Notes under the pieces: generated by a model
Database searches by the model: none
Seen by the model: only the letters and a program-made list of their open reading frames with translations
What the model was told of the DNA's origin: nothing
Translations under genes and position numbers: made by a program
From: CAYXVB01 sp964467785
Lineage (GTDB): Bacteria; Bdellovibrionota; UBA1018
DNA: 6,450 bases
Assembly (NCBI GenBank): GCA_964467785.1
Contig: CAYXVB010000195.1
Coordinates: 1 to 6,450 of the forward strand
Direction of reading: 5' to 3'
Part shown: positions 1-5,692 of the stretch, in pieces
Numbering within the stretch: position 1 is the stretch's first letter
How the letters are laid out: every line of letters starts with the position of its first letter

Positions 1-1
1 A

Positions 2-1480
2 GGTCCGTCCGCCCGGTGTCGAATCGTCCTTGGTTCGAACACAACGGTGTCGACCTCGCCGCAGTTCCTGGCCGTCATGGGGCAGATTAATGCGCCAGAG
101 CACCAAGATCGCCGCAGTCCCGATCTGTATGAGTATAAGAATTCGCTCGAGTCTTTCGCGGTCAATACCGAGTACTTCCTGCTGGATCCGGAGTTCGGTT
201 GCCGTCGGCCGTCGGTCTATCGATTCCTTGCCAACCACTTCGGACACAATCCGGCGATCCATTGCCGCACTTCGGACATCGTTCCGCTCCTCGCGTATAC
301 GCCGGAGCTGTCCACGCTGCTCCACTTGAACCCGGAGCGGATTTACGAGGTTCATTACCTTCTCGCGGACAGCGGGGCCGAGGCGATGAGTCGATTCGGC
401 CATTCGATGCTGCGCCTGGTAATGTGCTCGCCCCGGCGCGCGGAAGTCGGGCCGGATTGCCTGAAGGACGTCAACCATCATGTCGTGGTCAGCTATCGAG
501 CCAATGTCCAGGGCATTACGACTAGTGCAATCGACGGGCTGACCGGTGCCTACGCTTCGCAGCTCTTTGTCATCCCGTTCCTGGACGTGATCCAGGAAAA
601 CACCATGGGCGAAATGCGGGACGTCTAGAGTTATCCGTTGCGCCTCAGCCGCGAACAGATCGCGCAGGTCGTTACGAAAATCCGGGAGGCGGCCTGGCAG
701 CACGACAGTCATTATTACTTCGTGTCCAACAACTGCGCGACCGAGACGGAGAACCTATTGCGTTCGGCTCTGTCCGAGCTTCCGTCCCTTTACGGTAAAG
801 TTAACAATATGCCCAAGATGCTTCGTGATACTTTGAGAGACATTGGGCTGCTGGACGAGTCTGTGATCCGCTCGCGGGATGCGATCGGCCGATATTACTT
901 CCAGTCCATCTACAAGTCCGGAGCCGAGTCGTACGCCAAGCTGACGTCGATCGGTTTGGCTGAAGGACTCGATCTCCGGCCCGGCGACTCGCTGGAGAGG
1001 TATCTTCTGCTTTCCGCCGAAAGCCGTCAGCGGGTGTTTCAAGGGATTGTCCGGATGCATCCCGAACAGGCGGAGGAAGCGCACGTCCACTTTTTGGCGC
1101 TCGAGATTTTGTGCAAGGCGCGCGCGATGCAGTTGTTGCAAAAGAGAAGCCTAGAGCTCGGTGAGATCGTGGAACTGGAGCGGTTGCAAGAGGTGCGCGC
1201 CAAACGTCAACCGTGGGTTCTGGCCCCGATAGGCTACGGAGTACCGCTCGAATCGGAGCTGCCTTCGGAGCGAGAGTTTGCCGCGATCAACCTCGAAGTG
1301 AAGAAACTGATGGATGAACTGGTCGAAGTCCTTCGGCCGCGCCTTCAGCCGGAAATCCATGAATACAGCCAGACCCAGGTCAACATGGCCGCGTCCATCG
1401 CGGCGCTCAAAGAATTTACAAAAGCTTCTGCTCTTCGTGGTGAAGTGCAGAGTGCCCCAACCCCCTCAACGTCCCCATGA
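2..1480 (+). pseudogene. DUF4105 (Lnb-like N-terminal periplasmic domain) protein gene, 5'-partial, interrupted by an in-frame amber codon
   Basis: One reading frame runs from the left edge to the TGA at 1478-1480 and is broken only by TAG at 626-628. There is no stop between position 2 and 626, so the true start lies upstream of the window; the GTG at 47 is just an internal codon. The first part (208 visible residues) has a conserved-looking EYFLLDPEF..CRRP stretch and the DUF4105 motif FGHSMLRL (FGHS at 395-406). The second part (283 residues) carries SNNCAT (NNCAT at 728-742), the other hallmark of the family (NC followed by a Leu-rich helix). Around the stop the translation reads GEMRDV-stop-SYPLRLSREQ. 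In this family the segment is usually RD-[LV]-W/x-Y-x-L-x-L, so TAG most simply replaces TGG (Trp). No ribosome binding site precedes the TTG at 638, so restart is unlikely. Family members are exported proteins of poorly known function. The family call is fairly firm. Whether it is a true pseudogene, a sequencing error or a suppressed stop is open. Confidence 0.8.
626..628 (+). other. In-frame TAG (amber) stop inside the DUF4105 gene
   Basis: The codon lies in the same frame as both flanking halves, with no indel on either side. A single G-to-A change (TGG to TAG) explains it. The flanking residues (RDV before, SYPLRLS after) form one continuous conserved DUF4105 segment. Confidence 0.85.
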
Positions 1481-1484
1481 TTTG

Positions 1485-1490
1485 AAAGGA
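1485..1490 (+). promoter_or_regulatory. Ribosome binding site for the small exported protein
   Basis: AAAGGA lies 9 nt before the ATG at 1500. This decides the start over the in-frame ATG at 1314, which lies inside the DUF4105 gene and would bury the signal peptide. Confidence 0.75.
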
Positions 1491-1499
1491 AATGTATTT

Positions 1500-1853
1500 A
1501 TGAAAAAGAATATCGTGTTGACCCTGATGCTCGCCCTCGCCTCCGCTTCGAACGCTATGGCTTATAGCTCGACCGCGGGTACGGTGGGATCCATGGGCGT
1601 GACCGTCGCCGGCACCGCCCTCGTCACCGCCGGCACGATCGAGATCACCAACGCCATGTCGGGCAATGCCAAAGACGCGGTTCTGAAGGCCCAGCCTGAC
1701 GCGGTCGCCGTGCTCAAGGGCAGCCCCGCTTCGGATGCCTTTGTCGCGGCTCGTGAGGCCGTTGAGCGCGAAGCCAAGATCGAACTCGGTTCCGATCGCC
1801 AGGCTGCCGCTTCGTTGCTCGAGATCGCTGGCGCGATCGAAGCTGGCCGGTAA
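1500..1853 (+). CDS. Small exported protein, possibly DUF2388-like
   Basis: The product is 117 aa. It starts with a textbook Sec signal peptide: MKKN, a hydrophobic core VLTLMLALASAS, and a probable cleavage after AMA (about residue 21). The mature part is about 96 residues, without Cys. A Gly/Thr/Ala-rich first half (about residues 24-55, GTVGSMGVTVAGTALVTAG) is followed by a charged, helix-prone second half with AKDAVLKAQPDAVAVLKG, then SDAFVAAREA and SDRQAAASLLEIAGA. The second half resembles in layout the DUF2388 family of small periplasmic proteins (Ala/Asp-rich helix, then SDxQxAxxIL). That likeness is from memory and weak. The start lies 19 nt after the DUF4105 stop with a good RBS, so the two are probably cotranscribed, and a hairpin terminator follows. 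The amber codon upstream could reduce its expression by polarity. Its function is unknown; a role as partner of the DUF4105 protein is inferred only from adjacency. Confidence 0.8.
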   Translation: MKKNIVLTLMLALASASNAMAYSSTAGTVGSMGVTVAGTALVTAGTIEITNAMSGNAKDAVLKAQPDAVAVLKGSPASDAFVAAREAVEREAKIELGSDRQAAASLLEIAGAIEAGR

Positions 1854-1864
1854 TCCTGCTCTCT

Positions 1865-1908
1865 AGGTTGATTCTGGCCACGGATTGGCCAGTTGAACCT
1901 TCCTTTTT
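1865..1908 (+). terminator. Rho-independent terminator after the DUF4105/small exported protein unit
   Basis: A perfect 7-bp stem CTGGCCA/TGGCCAG (1874-1880 and 1886-1892) has a 5-nt loop. It is extended by an outer AGGTT/AACCT pairing (1865-1869 and 1896-1900) across a small internal loop. TCCTTTTT follows at 1901-1908. It begins 12 nt after the stop codon and separates this unit from sppA. Confidence 0.75.
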
Positions 1909-1911
1909 GCT

Positions 1912-1942
1912 CTGACACTCTGCGGTACCCGTTTTCTATAGT
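1912..1942 (+). promoter_or_regulatory. Candidate sigma-70-type promoter for sppA-rsmB
   Basis: CTGACA (1912-1917, 5 of 6 to the -35 consensus) and TATAGT (1937-1942, 5 of 6 to the -10 consensus) lie just after the terminator and before sppA. The 19-nt spacer is longer than ideal, so the call is tentative. The terminator upstream makes a promoter somewhere in this 70-nt gap likely. Confidence 0.35.
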
Positions 1943-1978
1943 CTCTCGTGAGGTGTTTTGTGAGAATAGCTGCTAGCT

Positions 1979-3100
1979 ATGACATCGCTTCCTCCCGATG
2001 ACCAAAATCCTCAGCAACCATCCGAAAACGCTCCTTTCAACGTCGGGGCCGCTTTGAATCCCGTTCATTCGTCCGGCGTTCCCGCTTCAAAAGCGCGAAA
2101 GCCGATGAGTCCGCTGACCCTAGTGCTCCTGCTCTCGGGCGCGTTTTTTGCCGTCTTCATGGCAATCTCCGTGCTCGTGTTCTGGAAAGGTGGGGGCGCG
2201 ATCCCCCGTCCCGCGGGCAAGGCGGCGTCGCTCTTCAAGAAAGGCCAGGTCGCGATCGTCGAGCTGAACGGCGTGATCATGGATTCAAAGAAGACGCTCA
2301 AGAAGCTCGAAAAGATCGAAGAGGATCCCGAGGTCAAGGCTGTGGTGGTACGGATTAATTCGCCGGGGGGCGCGGTCGCGCCTTCTCAGGAGATTTATCA
2401 GGCGGTCAAAAATTTCAAAAAGCCCGTCGTCGCCTCGATGGGCTCGGTCGCCGCGAGCGGGGGCTATTATGTGGCCAGCGCCGCAAAAAAGATTTATGCG
2501 AATCCCGGAACCATCACGGGCTCCATCGGTGTGATCATGGAGTTCGTGAACATGGAAAAGCTTTACGAGTGGGCAAAGGTCAAGCGCTACTCGATCAAGA
2601 CCGGTAAGTTCAAGGACGCGGGAGCTGAGTACCATGAGATGGACCCCGAGGCGCGCGCGCTTCTTCAGGGAATGGTCGATGACGTGCTCATGCAGTTCAA
2701 AGAGGCCGTTTCAAATGGCCGCAAGATCCCGATGGAGCAGCTCAATGGTCTAGCTGACGGTCGTGTGTTTTCTGGTTCGCAGGCCAAAGCCGCGAAGCTG
2801 GTGGACGAGCTGGGCGGAATTCAAGATGCGATCAACGAAGCCGCAAAGCTCGGTGGCATCGAAGGAAAACCTCAGGTTGTTTATCCGGCTCAGCCCAAGC
2901 GCAAACTGCTCGATATCCTGATGGACGATCAGCGCGGCGGGGATGACGCCTCGAGCGATGCGGAGTCGAGCCTGGCAGGCGCGAGCTTGCTGGAGCGATT
3001 GGTGATGAATTTTGTCGGCAGCTCCACGCAGGCGCTGGGCGCGCGTCCTGAATCCACATTCAACCCCGGTATCTATTGGCTCTGGAATGGAACACGTTAA
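1979..3100 (+). CDS. sppA: Signal peptide peptidase SppA, S49 family membrane serine protease
   Basis: The product is 373 aa and should cleave remnant signal peptides in or near the inner membrane. Residues 1-43 are hydrophilic and rich in Pro/Asn/Gln. One membrane anchor spans about 45-69 (PLTLVLLLSGAFFAVF..), and the protease domain lies outside from about 88 to 300. The domain shows RINSPGGAV (oxyanion-side loop), MGSVAASGGYYVAS with the nucleophile Ser160, TGSIGVIME, and IKTGKFKDAG with Lys212. The Ser-to-Lys distance of 52 is the same as in Bacillus subtilis SppA (Ser147/Lys199), so the Ser/Lys dyad looks intact. The length fits the short single-domain form, not the ~67-kDa tandem E. coli form. 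A 70-residue tail ends in NPGIYWLW. The ATG at 1979 is the first possible start after an in-frame TAG at 1967-1969; its RBS is poor. An internal ATG at 2105 (Met43) just before the anchor is a possible alternative. The gene overlaps rsmB by 14 nt. Confidence 0.93.
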   Translation: MTSLPPDDQNPQQPSENAPFNVGAALNPVHSSGVPASKARKPMSPLTLVLLLSGAFFAVFMAISVLVFWKGGGAIPRPAGKAASLFKKGQVAIVELNGVIMDSKKTLKKLEKIEEDPEVKAVVVRINSPGGAVAPSQEIYQAVKNFKKPVVASMGSVAASGGYYVASAAKKIYANPGTITGSIGVIMEFVNMEKLYEWAKVKRYSIKTGKFKDAGAEYHEMDPEARALLQGMVDDVLMQFKEAVSNGRKIPMEQLNGLADGRVFSGSQAKAAKLVDELGGIQDAINEAAKLGGIEGKPQVVYPAQPKRKLLDILMDDQRGGDDASSDAESSLAGASLLERLVMNFVGSSTQALGARPESTFNPGIYWLWNGTR

Positions 3101-4400
3101 ATCTGCAAAGCCGGCAAAAGTTGACAAGGGGCTTCCGCCCCGCGATGTCGCGCTCCGGATCCTGAGCCGCGTTCTCAATGATCACGAGCCGCTCGATGAG
3201 GCGTTCGCGGCCGAAATTGCGGCCAAAGGCGAGATCGCCGGCCCGAGTCGGGCCTGGCTCCAGGACGTGACCTCCGGCGTGCTGCGCTGGAAGGGCAGGC
3301 TGGATTTGATCATCGATTCGATCGCGATCAAAAAGAAGCCCACGGGCTGGCTACGGCGCGTGCTTTTGATCGCGGTTTATCAGCTCGTCGCGCAAGAGCG
3401 CACTTCGCCGGCGTCGGTTGTCTTCGAGACGGTCGACCTGATCCGCCGCAAGGAAGGCGATGCGCCCTCTCGGTTCGCCAATGCGTTACTGAGAAAAGTG
3501 ACCTCGCATGTCGAGCGCTGGCGCGCGATGCCGCTCAAGGAGAGCGCCTCCAGTGAAGACGCGGCGCGCTGGGCGTCGTTGCCGGAATGGATTTGGCGAA
3601 AGCTTGAAAAACAACGGGGTCGCGAGTGGGCTGAAGCTTATGCGCGCGCGAGCTTGGAGCGCCCGTCGATCTGGGTGCGCCTAAAGGAGTTTCCTGGGCC
3701 GCCGCTCAGCGCGCCGGAGTGGGCAAGCGAGGCTGGTCCGGTACCGGGTTCTTATCGCGTGACCGAGGGTGGCGCAGTCACGGGTAAGCCGGGATTTGCC
3801 GAAGGCTTTTTCTTTGTGCAGGACATTTCCAGCCAGCTCCTGATCGATGAAGTGACCTCTGAAGTCCGTGCGCGCCTGGGTGAGGGGCCTCTGACGGTGT
3901 TGGACGTCTGCGCCGCGCCGGGTGGCAAGTCCGCGGGCCTGGCTTGGAGCGGATTTGAAGTGACCAGTTCCGATCGCGATTCGGGCCGCATGGCGCTGCT
4001 CCGGCAGACCGCGGAGCGTTTGGCTCTGTCGGGCACTCGGATCCGGATCATTGAACCGGCGCAGGTGGGTTCCGTCATCGAACAAGACCTGGTCTGGGTG
4101 GATGCGCCATGTACGGGGACCGGAATCTTGCGCCGCCATCCGGATGTTCGTTGGCTCCGGCGCGAGGTTGAGCTCAAAGCGCTGATTGAAAATCAGCAGC
4201 AGATCCTCAAAAAGGCTTGGGAGCAGGTCAGATCGGGGGGCTTCTTGGCCTATTCGGTCTGCTCTGTGCTGGGCGAAGAAGGGCCAGGGGCAATTGAGCG
4301 CGCGGGTCTTGGACCTTTTGAAGTCCGGCGCTGGGCGCTGGAGCCGCAGACCGTACCGAATGGCGACGGCTTTTGGTGCGTGCTTCTCAAAAAGCCCTGA
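3087..4400 (+). CDS. rsmB: 16S rRNA (cytosine-967-C5)-methyltransferase RsmB
   Basis: The product is 437 aa; E. coli RsmB has 429. It uses S-adenosylmethionine to methylate C967 of 16S rRNA. Residues ~12-140 form the NusB-like RNA-binding domain (RDVALRILSRVL.., then RFANALLRKV). The C-terminal part is a Rossmann methyltransferase: FVQDISSQL, motif I LDVCAAPGGK (Asp273 onward), motif IV DAPCTGTG with Cys342, and motif VI AYSVCSV with Cys392. The 50-residue gap between the two Cys equals that in E. coli (Cys325 and the nucleophile Cys375), so the enzyme should be active. The start at 3087 lies inside the 3' end of sppA (overlap 3087-3100), which suggests translational coupling. An earlier in-frame ATG at 3012 would overlap sppA by 89 nt and add 25 non-family residues, so it was not chosen. 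The symbol rests on the domain pair NusB plus methyltransferase, which separates RsmB from RsmF. Confidence 0.92.
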   Translation: MEHVKSAKPAKVDKGLPPRDVALRILSRVLNDHEPLDEAFAAEIAAKGEIAGPSRAWLQDVTSGVLRWKGRLDLIIDSIAIKKKPTGWLRRVLLIAVYQLVAQERTSPASVVFETVDLIRRKEGDAPSRFANALLRKVTSHVERWRAMPLKESASSEDAARWASLPEWIWRKLEKQRGREWAEAYARASLERPSIWVRLKEFPGPPLSAPEWASEAGPVPGSYRVTEGGAVTGKPGFAEGFFFVQDISSQLLIDEVTSEVRARLGEGPLTVLDVCAAPGGKSAGLAWSGFEVTSSDRDSGRMALLRQTAERLALSGTRIRIIEPAQVGSVIEQDLVWVDAPCTGTGILRRHPDVRWLRREVELKALIENQQQILKKAWEQVRSGGFLAYSVCSVLGEEGPGAIERAGLGPFEVRRWALEPQTVPNGDGFWCVLLKKP

Positions 4401-4416
4401 ACAGGAGATCGCGTAA

Positions 4417-4443
4417 CATTGCAAAGCTGAAGGCTACGCAATG
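4417..4443 (+). terminator. Possible rsmB transcript-end hairpin
   Basis: CATTGC/GCAATG (4417-4422 and 4438-4443) encloses a second short stem AGC/GCT (4425-4427 and 4433-4435) with a 5-nt loop. It begins 16 nt after the rsmB stop. No T-run follows, so it is either a weak terminator or a 3'-end protecting structure. Confidence 0.3.
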
Positions 4444-4502
4444 CAAAACCGCGCGAAAAGTTCCCGCAATCGAATCAGTAGAGAGGTGAAGCCTCTGGTG
4501 AG

Positions 4503-4536
4503 GCAGTGTCACCACGGAGTGTCATAAAGACACTGC
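4503..4536 (+). repeat. Nested inverted repeats, candidate activator site or switchable RNA fold
   Basis: AGTGTC-ATAAA-GACACT (4518-4534) is a perfect 6-bp palindrome with a 5-nt centre. GCAGTGTC at 4503-4510 is an 8-nt perfect complement of the same right arm, GACACTGC (4529-4536). So one right arm has two possible left arms. The palindrome centre lies about 180 nt upstream of the start site predicted for the sigma-54 promoter at 4682. That is a normal distance for an enhancer-binding activator site. Confidence 0.4.
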
Positions 4537-4681
4537 GTCCTGTACTTTCCGCTCTGGTAGCGGTTCTTGGGGAATCGGTCTCTTGACGGTCCTGTCGAGT
4601 TCCGCGGCGTTCGAATGCGCCGAGGAGCGTTTTTGTGTGATTTAGGGCGGGTTTTGCAGGTTTTTTGGAGTTGCTGCCCGC

Positions 4682-4697
4682 TGGCACGCCGGCTGCA
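4682..4697 (+). promoter_or_regulatory. Sigma-54 (RpoN) -24/-12 promoter
   Basis: TGGCACG-CCGG-CTGCA matches the consensus TGGCACG-N4-TTGCW at every fixed position except one T. It has the required GG (4683-4684) and GC (4695-4696) separated by 10 nt. Transcription would begin near 4707-4709 and run rightward into a gene-free stretch, then antisense to the 3' end of the peroxiredoxin gene. No downstream protein gene lies on this strand before 5795, so the transcript may be a small RNA. The match is directly visible; its activity is inferred. Confidence 0.6.
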
Positions 4698-4707
4698 ATG
4701 ACTATGG

Positions 4708-4839
4708 GCAGGACCGCTGACTGCATGTGTGAAGTGGAACGTTTGCTCCGGGGGCGGCAGAGGTCATCATCAATTGTCCACAATCTATCTCTTCCTCATT
4801 AGCCTACCTGCAGCCGCTGGCTCCCGAAAGGGAGCCAGC
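4708..4839 (+). ncRNA. Putative sigma-54-dependent small RNA
   Basis: The predicted transcript begins about 12 nt after the GC of the sigma-54 element and would end at the perfect GAAA-capped hairpin at 4816-4839, giving about 130 nt. Only tiny open frames lie inside. The longest, 4698-4802 (34 codons), would start before the predicted transcription start; its internal ATG at 4725 gives 25 codons. No U-tract follows the hairpin, so the 3' end is uncertain and the RNA may extend further. I recognise no known RNA family. This is an inference from promoter plus hairpin in an otherwise unexplained gap. Confidence 0.3.
4816..4839 (+). repeat. Perfect 10-bp hairpin with GAAA tetraloop
   Basis: GCTGGCTCCC (4816-4825), loop GAAA (4826-4829) and GGGAGCCAGC (4830-4839) pair without a mismatch. 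As + strand RNA the loop is a stable GNRA tetraloop; on the - strand it would be TTTC. This suggests that the + strand transcript is the functional one. There is no T-run on either side, so it is not a standard terminator. Confidence 0.7.
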
Positions 4840-4887
4840 CGGTATCCTCGCCTTGAGATGTGATTACTGCCAGTTTTCGCCGTCATC

Positions 4888-4954
4888 AAAAAAGCGTGTG
4901 ACCCAAGGTTCAGATCGCCTCAAACGGGTATCCGCTTGTGCTGCCGATCACACG
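4888..4954 (-). terminator. Weak candidate terminator for the peroxiredoxin gene
   Basis: Read on the - strand, CGTGTGA and TCACACG (arms at 4954-4948 and 4901-4895) form a 7-bp stem enclosing 46 nt, and six T follow one base later (4893-4888). The T-run fits a terminator, but the loop is unusually long. The structure starts about 80 nt after the peroxiredoxin stop. Confidence 0.3.
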
Positions 4955-5031
4955 TTAGGATCGCGCACGGCCCGGATCGAGCTGCTTCAATGTGCCCGAA
5001 ATCCGAGCCGTGTCACGCTGGAGTTGGAACG

Positions 5032-5685
5032 TCAGGTGCCTTGAATCGCCGCTAGCACTTCGTCGACGTGTCCTTCGACCTTGACCTTGGGGAATACGGC
5101 TTTGATCCGGCCGGCGCCGTCGATTACGAAGGTGGCGCGCTCGATACCCATGAATTTTCGGCCGTAGAGGGATTTCTCTTTCCAGACGCCATAGGACTGG
5201 CAAAGTTTGCCGTCCACGTCCGCAAGCAGCGTGTGAGGTAACGAGTATTTGGCTTTGAACTTCTGATGGCTCGCGACAGAGTCTCTGCTGACACCGAGGA
5301 CGACGGCGCCCGTGGCTTGGACGCGGGACCAGGAATCGCGGAAGTCGCAGGCCTCCTTAGTGCAGCCCGGAGTGTCATCCTTGGGATAGAAATAGAGGAC
5401 CACCGGCTTGCCCGCGAACTGGTCGAGGGAGACCGGGGTGCCGGTTTCGTCCTGCGCCGTGAATAGGGGCGCCATCATTCCTGGCGAAAGTTCGACGGTG
5501 GGCGTCGAGGCGGGCCTGCGGGCTGCTTTTTTTTCGGACTTCGGCGTGGAACGTTTCGGAGCGCGCTTTTTTGAGAGCGCCTTTTTTGCTGCCTTTTTCG
5601 CAGATTTTTTGGAGGCCTTCTTCTTCGGGGTTTTTGCAGTGGCCTTTTTTGGGAGTTTTTTGGTGGATTTCTTTTTCGTCGCCAT
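5032..5685 (-). CDS. bcp: BCP/PrxQ-type thiol peroxiredoxin with a histone-H1-like N-terminal tail
   Basis: The product is 217 aa, against about 155 for typical BCP. It reduces H2O2 and organic hydroperoxides, usually with thioredoxin as donor. The enzyme domain covers about 64-217: VVLYFYPKDDTPGCTKEACDFRD contains peroxidatic Cys108 and resolving Cys113, five apart as in E. coli BCP (Cys45/Cys50). VLGVSRDSVASHQKF, a third Cys162, and RATFVID with Arg183 follow, all typical. Residues 1-57 are different: 23 Lys and 4 Arg with only one acidic residue, in Ala/Pro/Ser/Thr-rich KKAAKK-type repeats like histone H1 or AlgP/HC1 tails. This predicts binding to DNA or RNA. There is no hydrophobic core, so it is not a signal peptide. 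The ATG at 5685 is supported by AAGGA 7 nt upstream; the frame remains open upstream to 6015 but there overlaps the deacetylase gene. The gene is divergent from the deacetylase gene. Confidence 0.93.
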   Translation of the reverse strand: MATKKKSTKKLPKKATAKTPKKKASKKSAKKAAKKALSKKRAPKRSTPKSEKKAARRPASTPTVELSPGMMAPLFTAQDETGTPVSLDQFAGKPVVLYFYPKDDTPGCTKEACDFRDSWSRVQATGAVVLGVSRDSVASHQKFKAKYSLPHTLLADVDGKLCQSYGVWKEKSLYGRKFMGIERATFVIDGAGRIKAVFPKVKVEGHVDEVLAAIQGT

Positions 5686-5692
5686 GTGTGTT

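Larger units (their letters stand above)
4401..5031. other. Long convergent intergenic region without a convincing protein gene
   Basis: This 631-nt stretch lies between the 3' ends of rsmB (+) and the peroxiredoxin gene (-). Open frames at 4475-4783 (-) and 4853-5044 (+) have no RBS, no recognisable domain and an unnatural Arg/Ser/Pro-rich composition, and I do not call them. It holds many inverted repeats: 4417-4443, 4482-4504, 4503-4536, 4605-4622, 4816-4839 and 4895-4954. It also has a strong sigma-54 promoter match at 4682-4697. I recognised no tRNA, tmRNA, SRP RNA or RNase P RNA signature. Confidence 0.7.

Noticed and set aside
47..628. Gene start at GTG 47
   Set aside because: The frame is open to the window edge and family-like sequence surrounds this codon, so the gene begins upstream of the window.
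638..1480. Separate gene starting at TTG 638
   Set aside because: It is the same frame as the upstream half, begins inside a conserved DUF4105 segment and has no RBS; it is the second half of one broken gene.
1314..1499. Earlier start for the small exported protein
   Set aside because: It would lie within the DUF4105 gene in another frame and bury the signal peptide; the RBS at 1485-1490 supports 1500.
3012..3086. Earlier start for rsmB
   Set aside because: It adds 25 residues unlike the family and overlaps sppA by 89 nt; 3087 gives the normal RsmB length.
4600..4625. tRNA T-arm-like GTTCGAAT
   Set aside because: The stem CGGCG/CGCCG leaves an 8-nt loop, not 7, and there is no acceptor, D-arm or anticodon arm nearby, so it is not a tRNA.
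4605..4634. Hairpin plus TTTTT as a terminator
   Set aside because: Seven nucleotides separate the 5-bp stem from the T-run, too far for a normal intrinsic terminator.
4475..4783. 102-aa minus-strand open frame
   Set aside because: TTG start, no RBS, Arg/Thr/Ser-rich product without a domain; it also lies antisense over the sigma-54 element. It looks like chance in GC-rich DNA.
4853..5044. 63-aa plus-strand open frame
   Set aside because: No RBS, no recognisable domain, and it overlaps the inverted repeat and the end of the peroxiredoxin gene.
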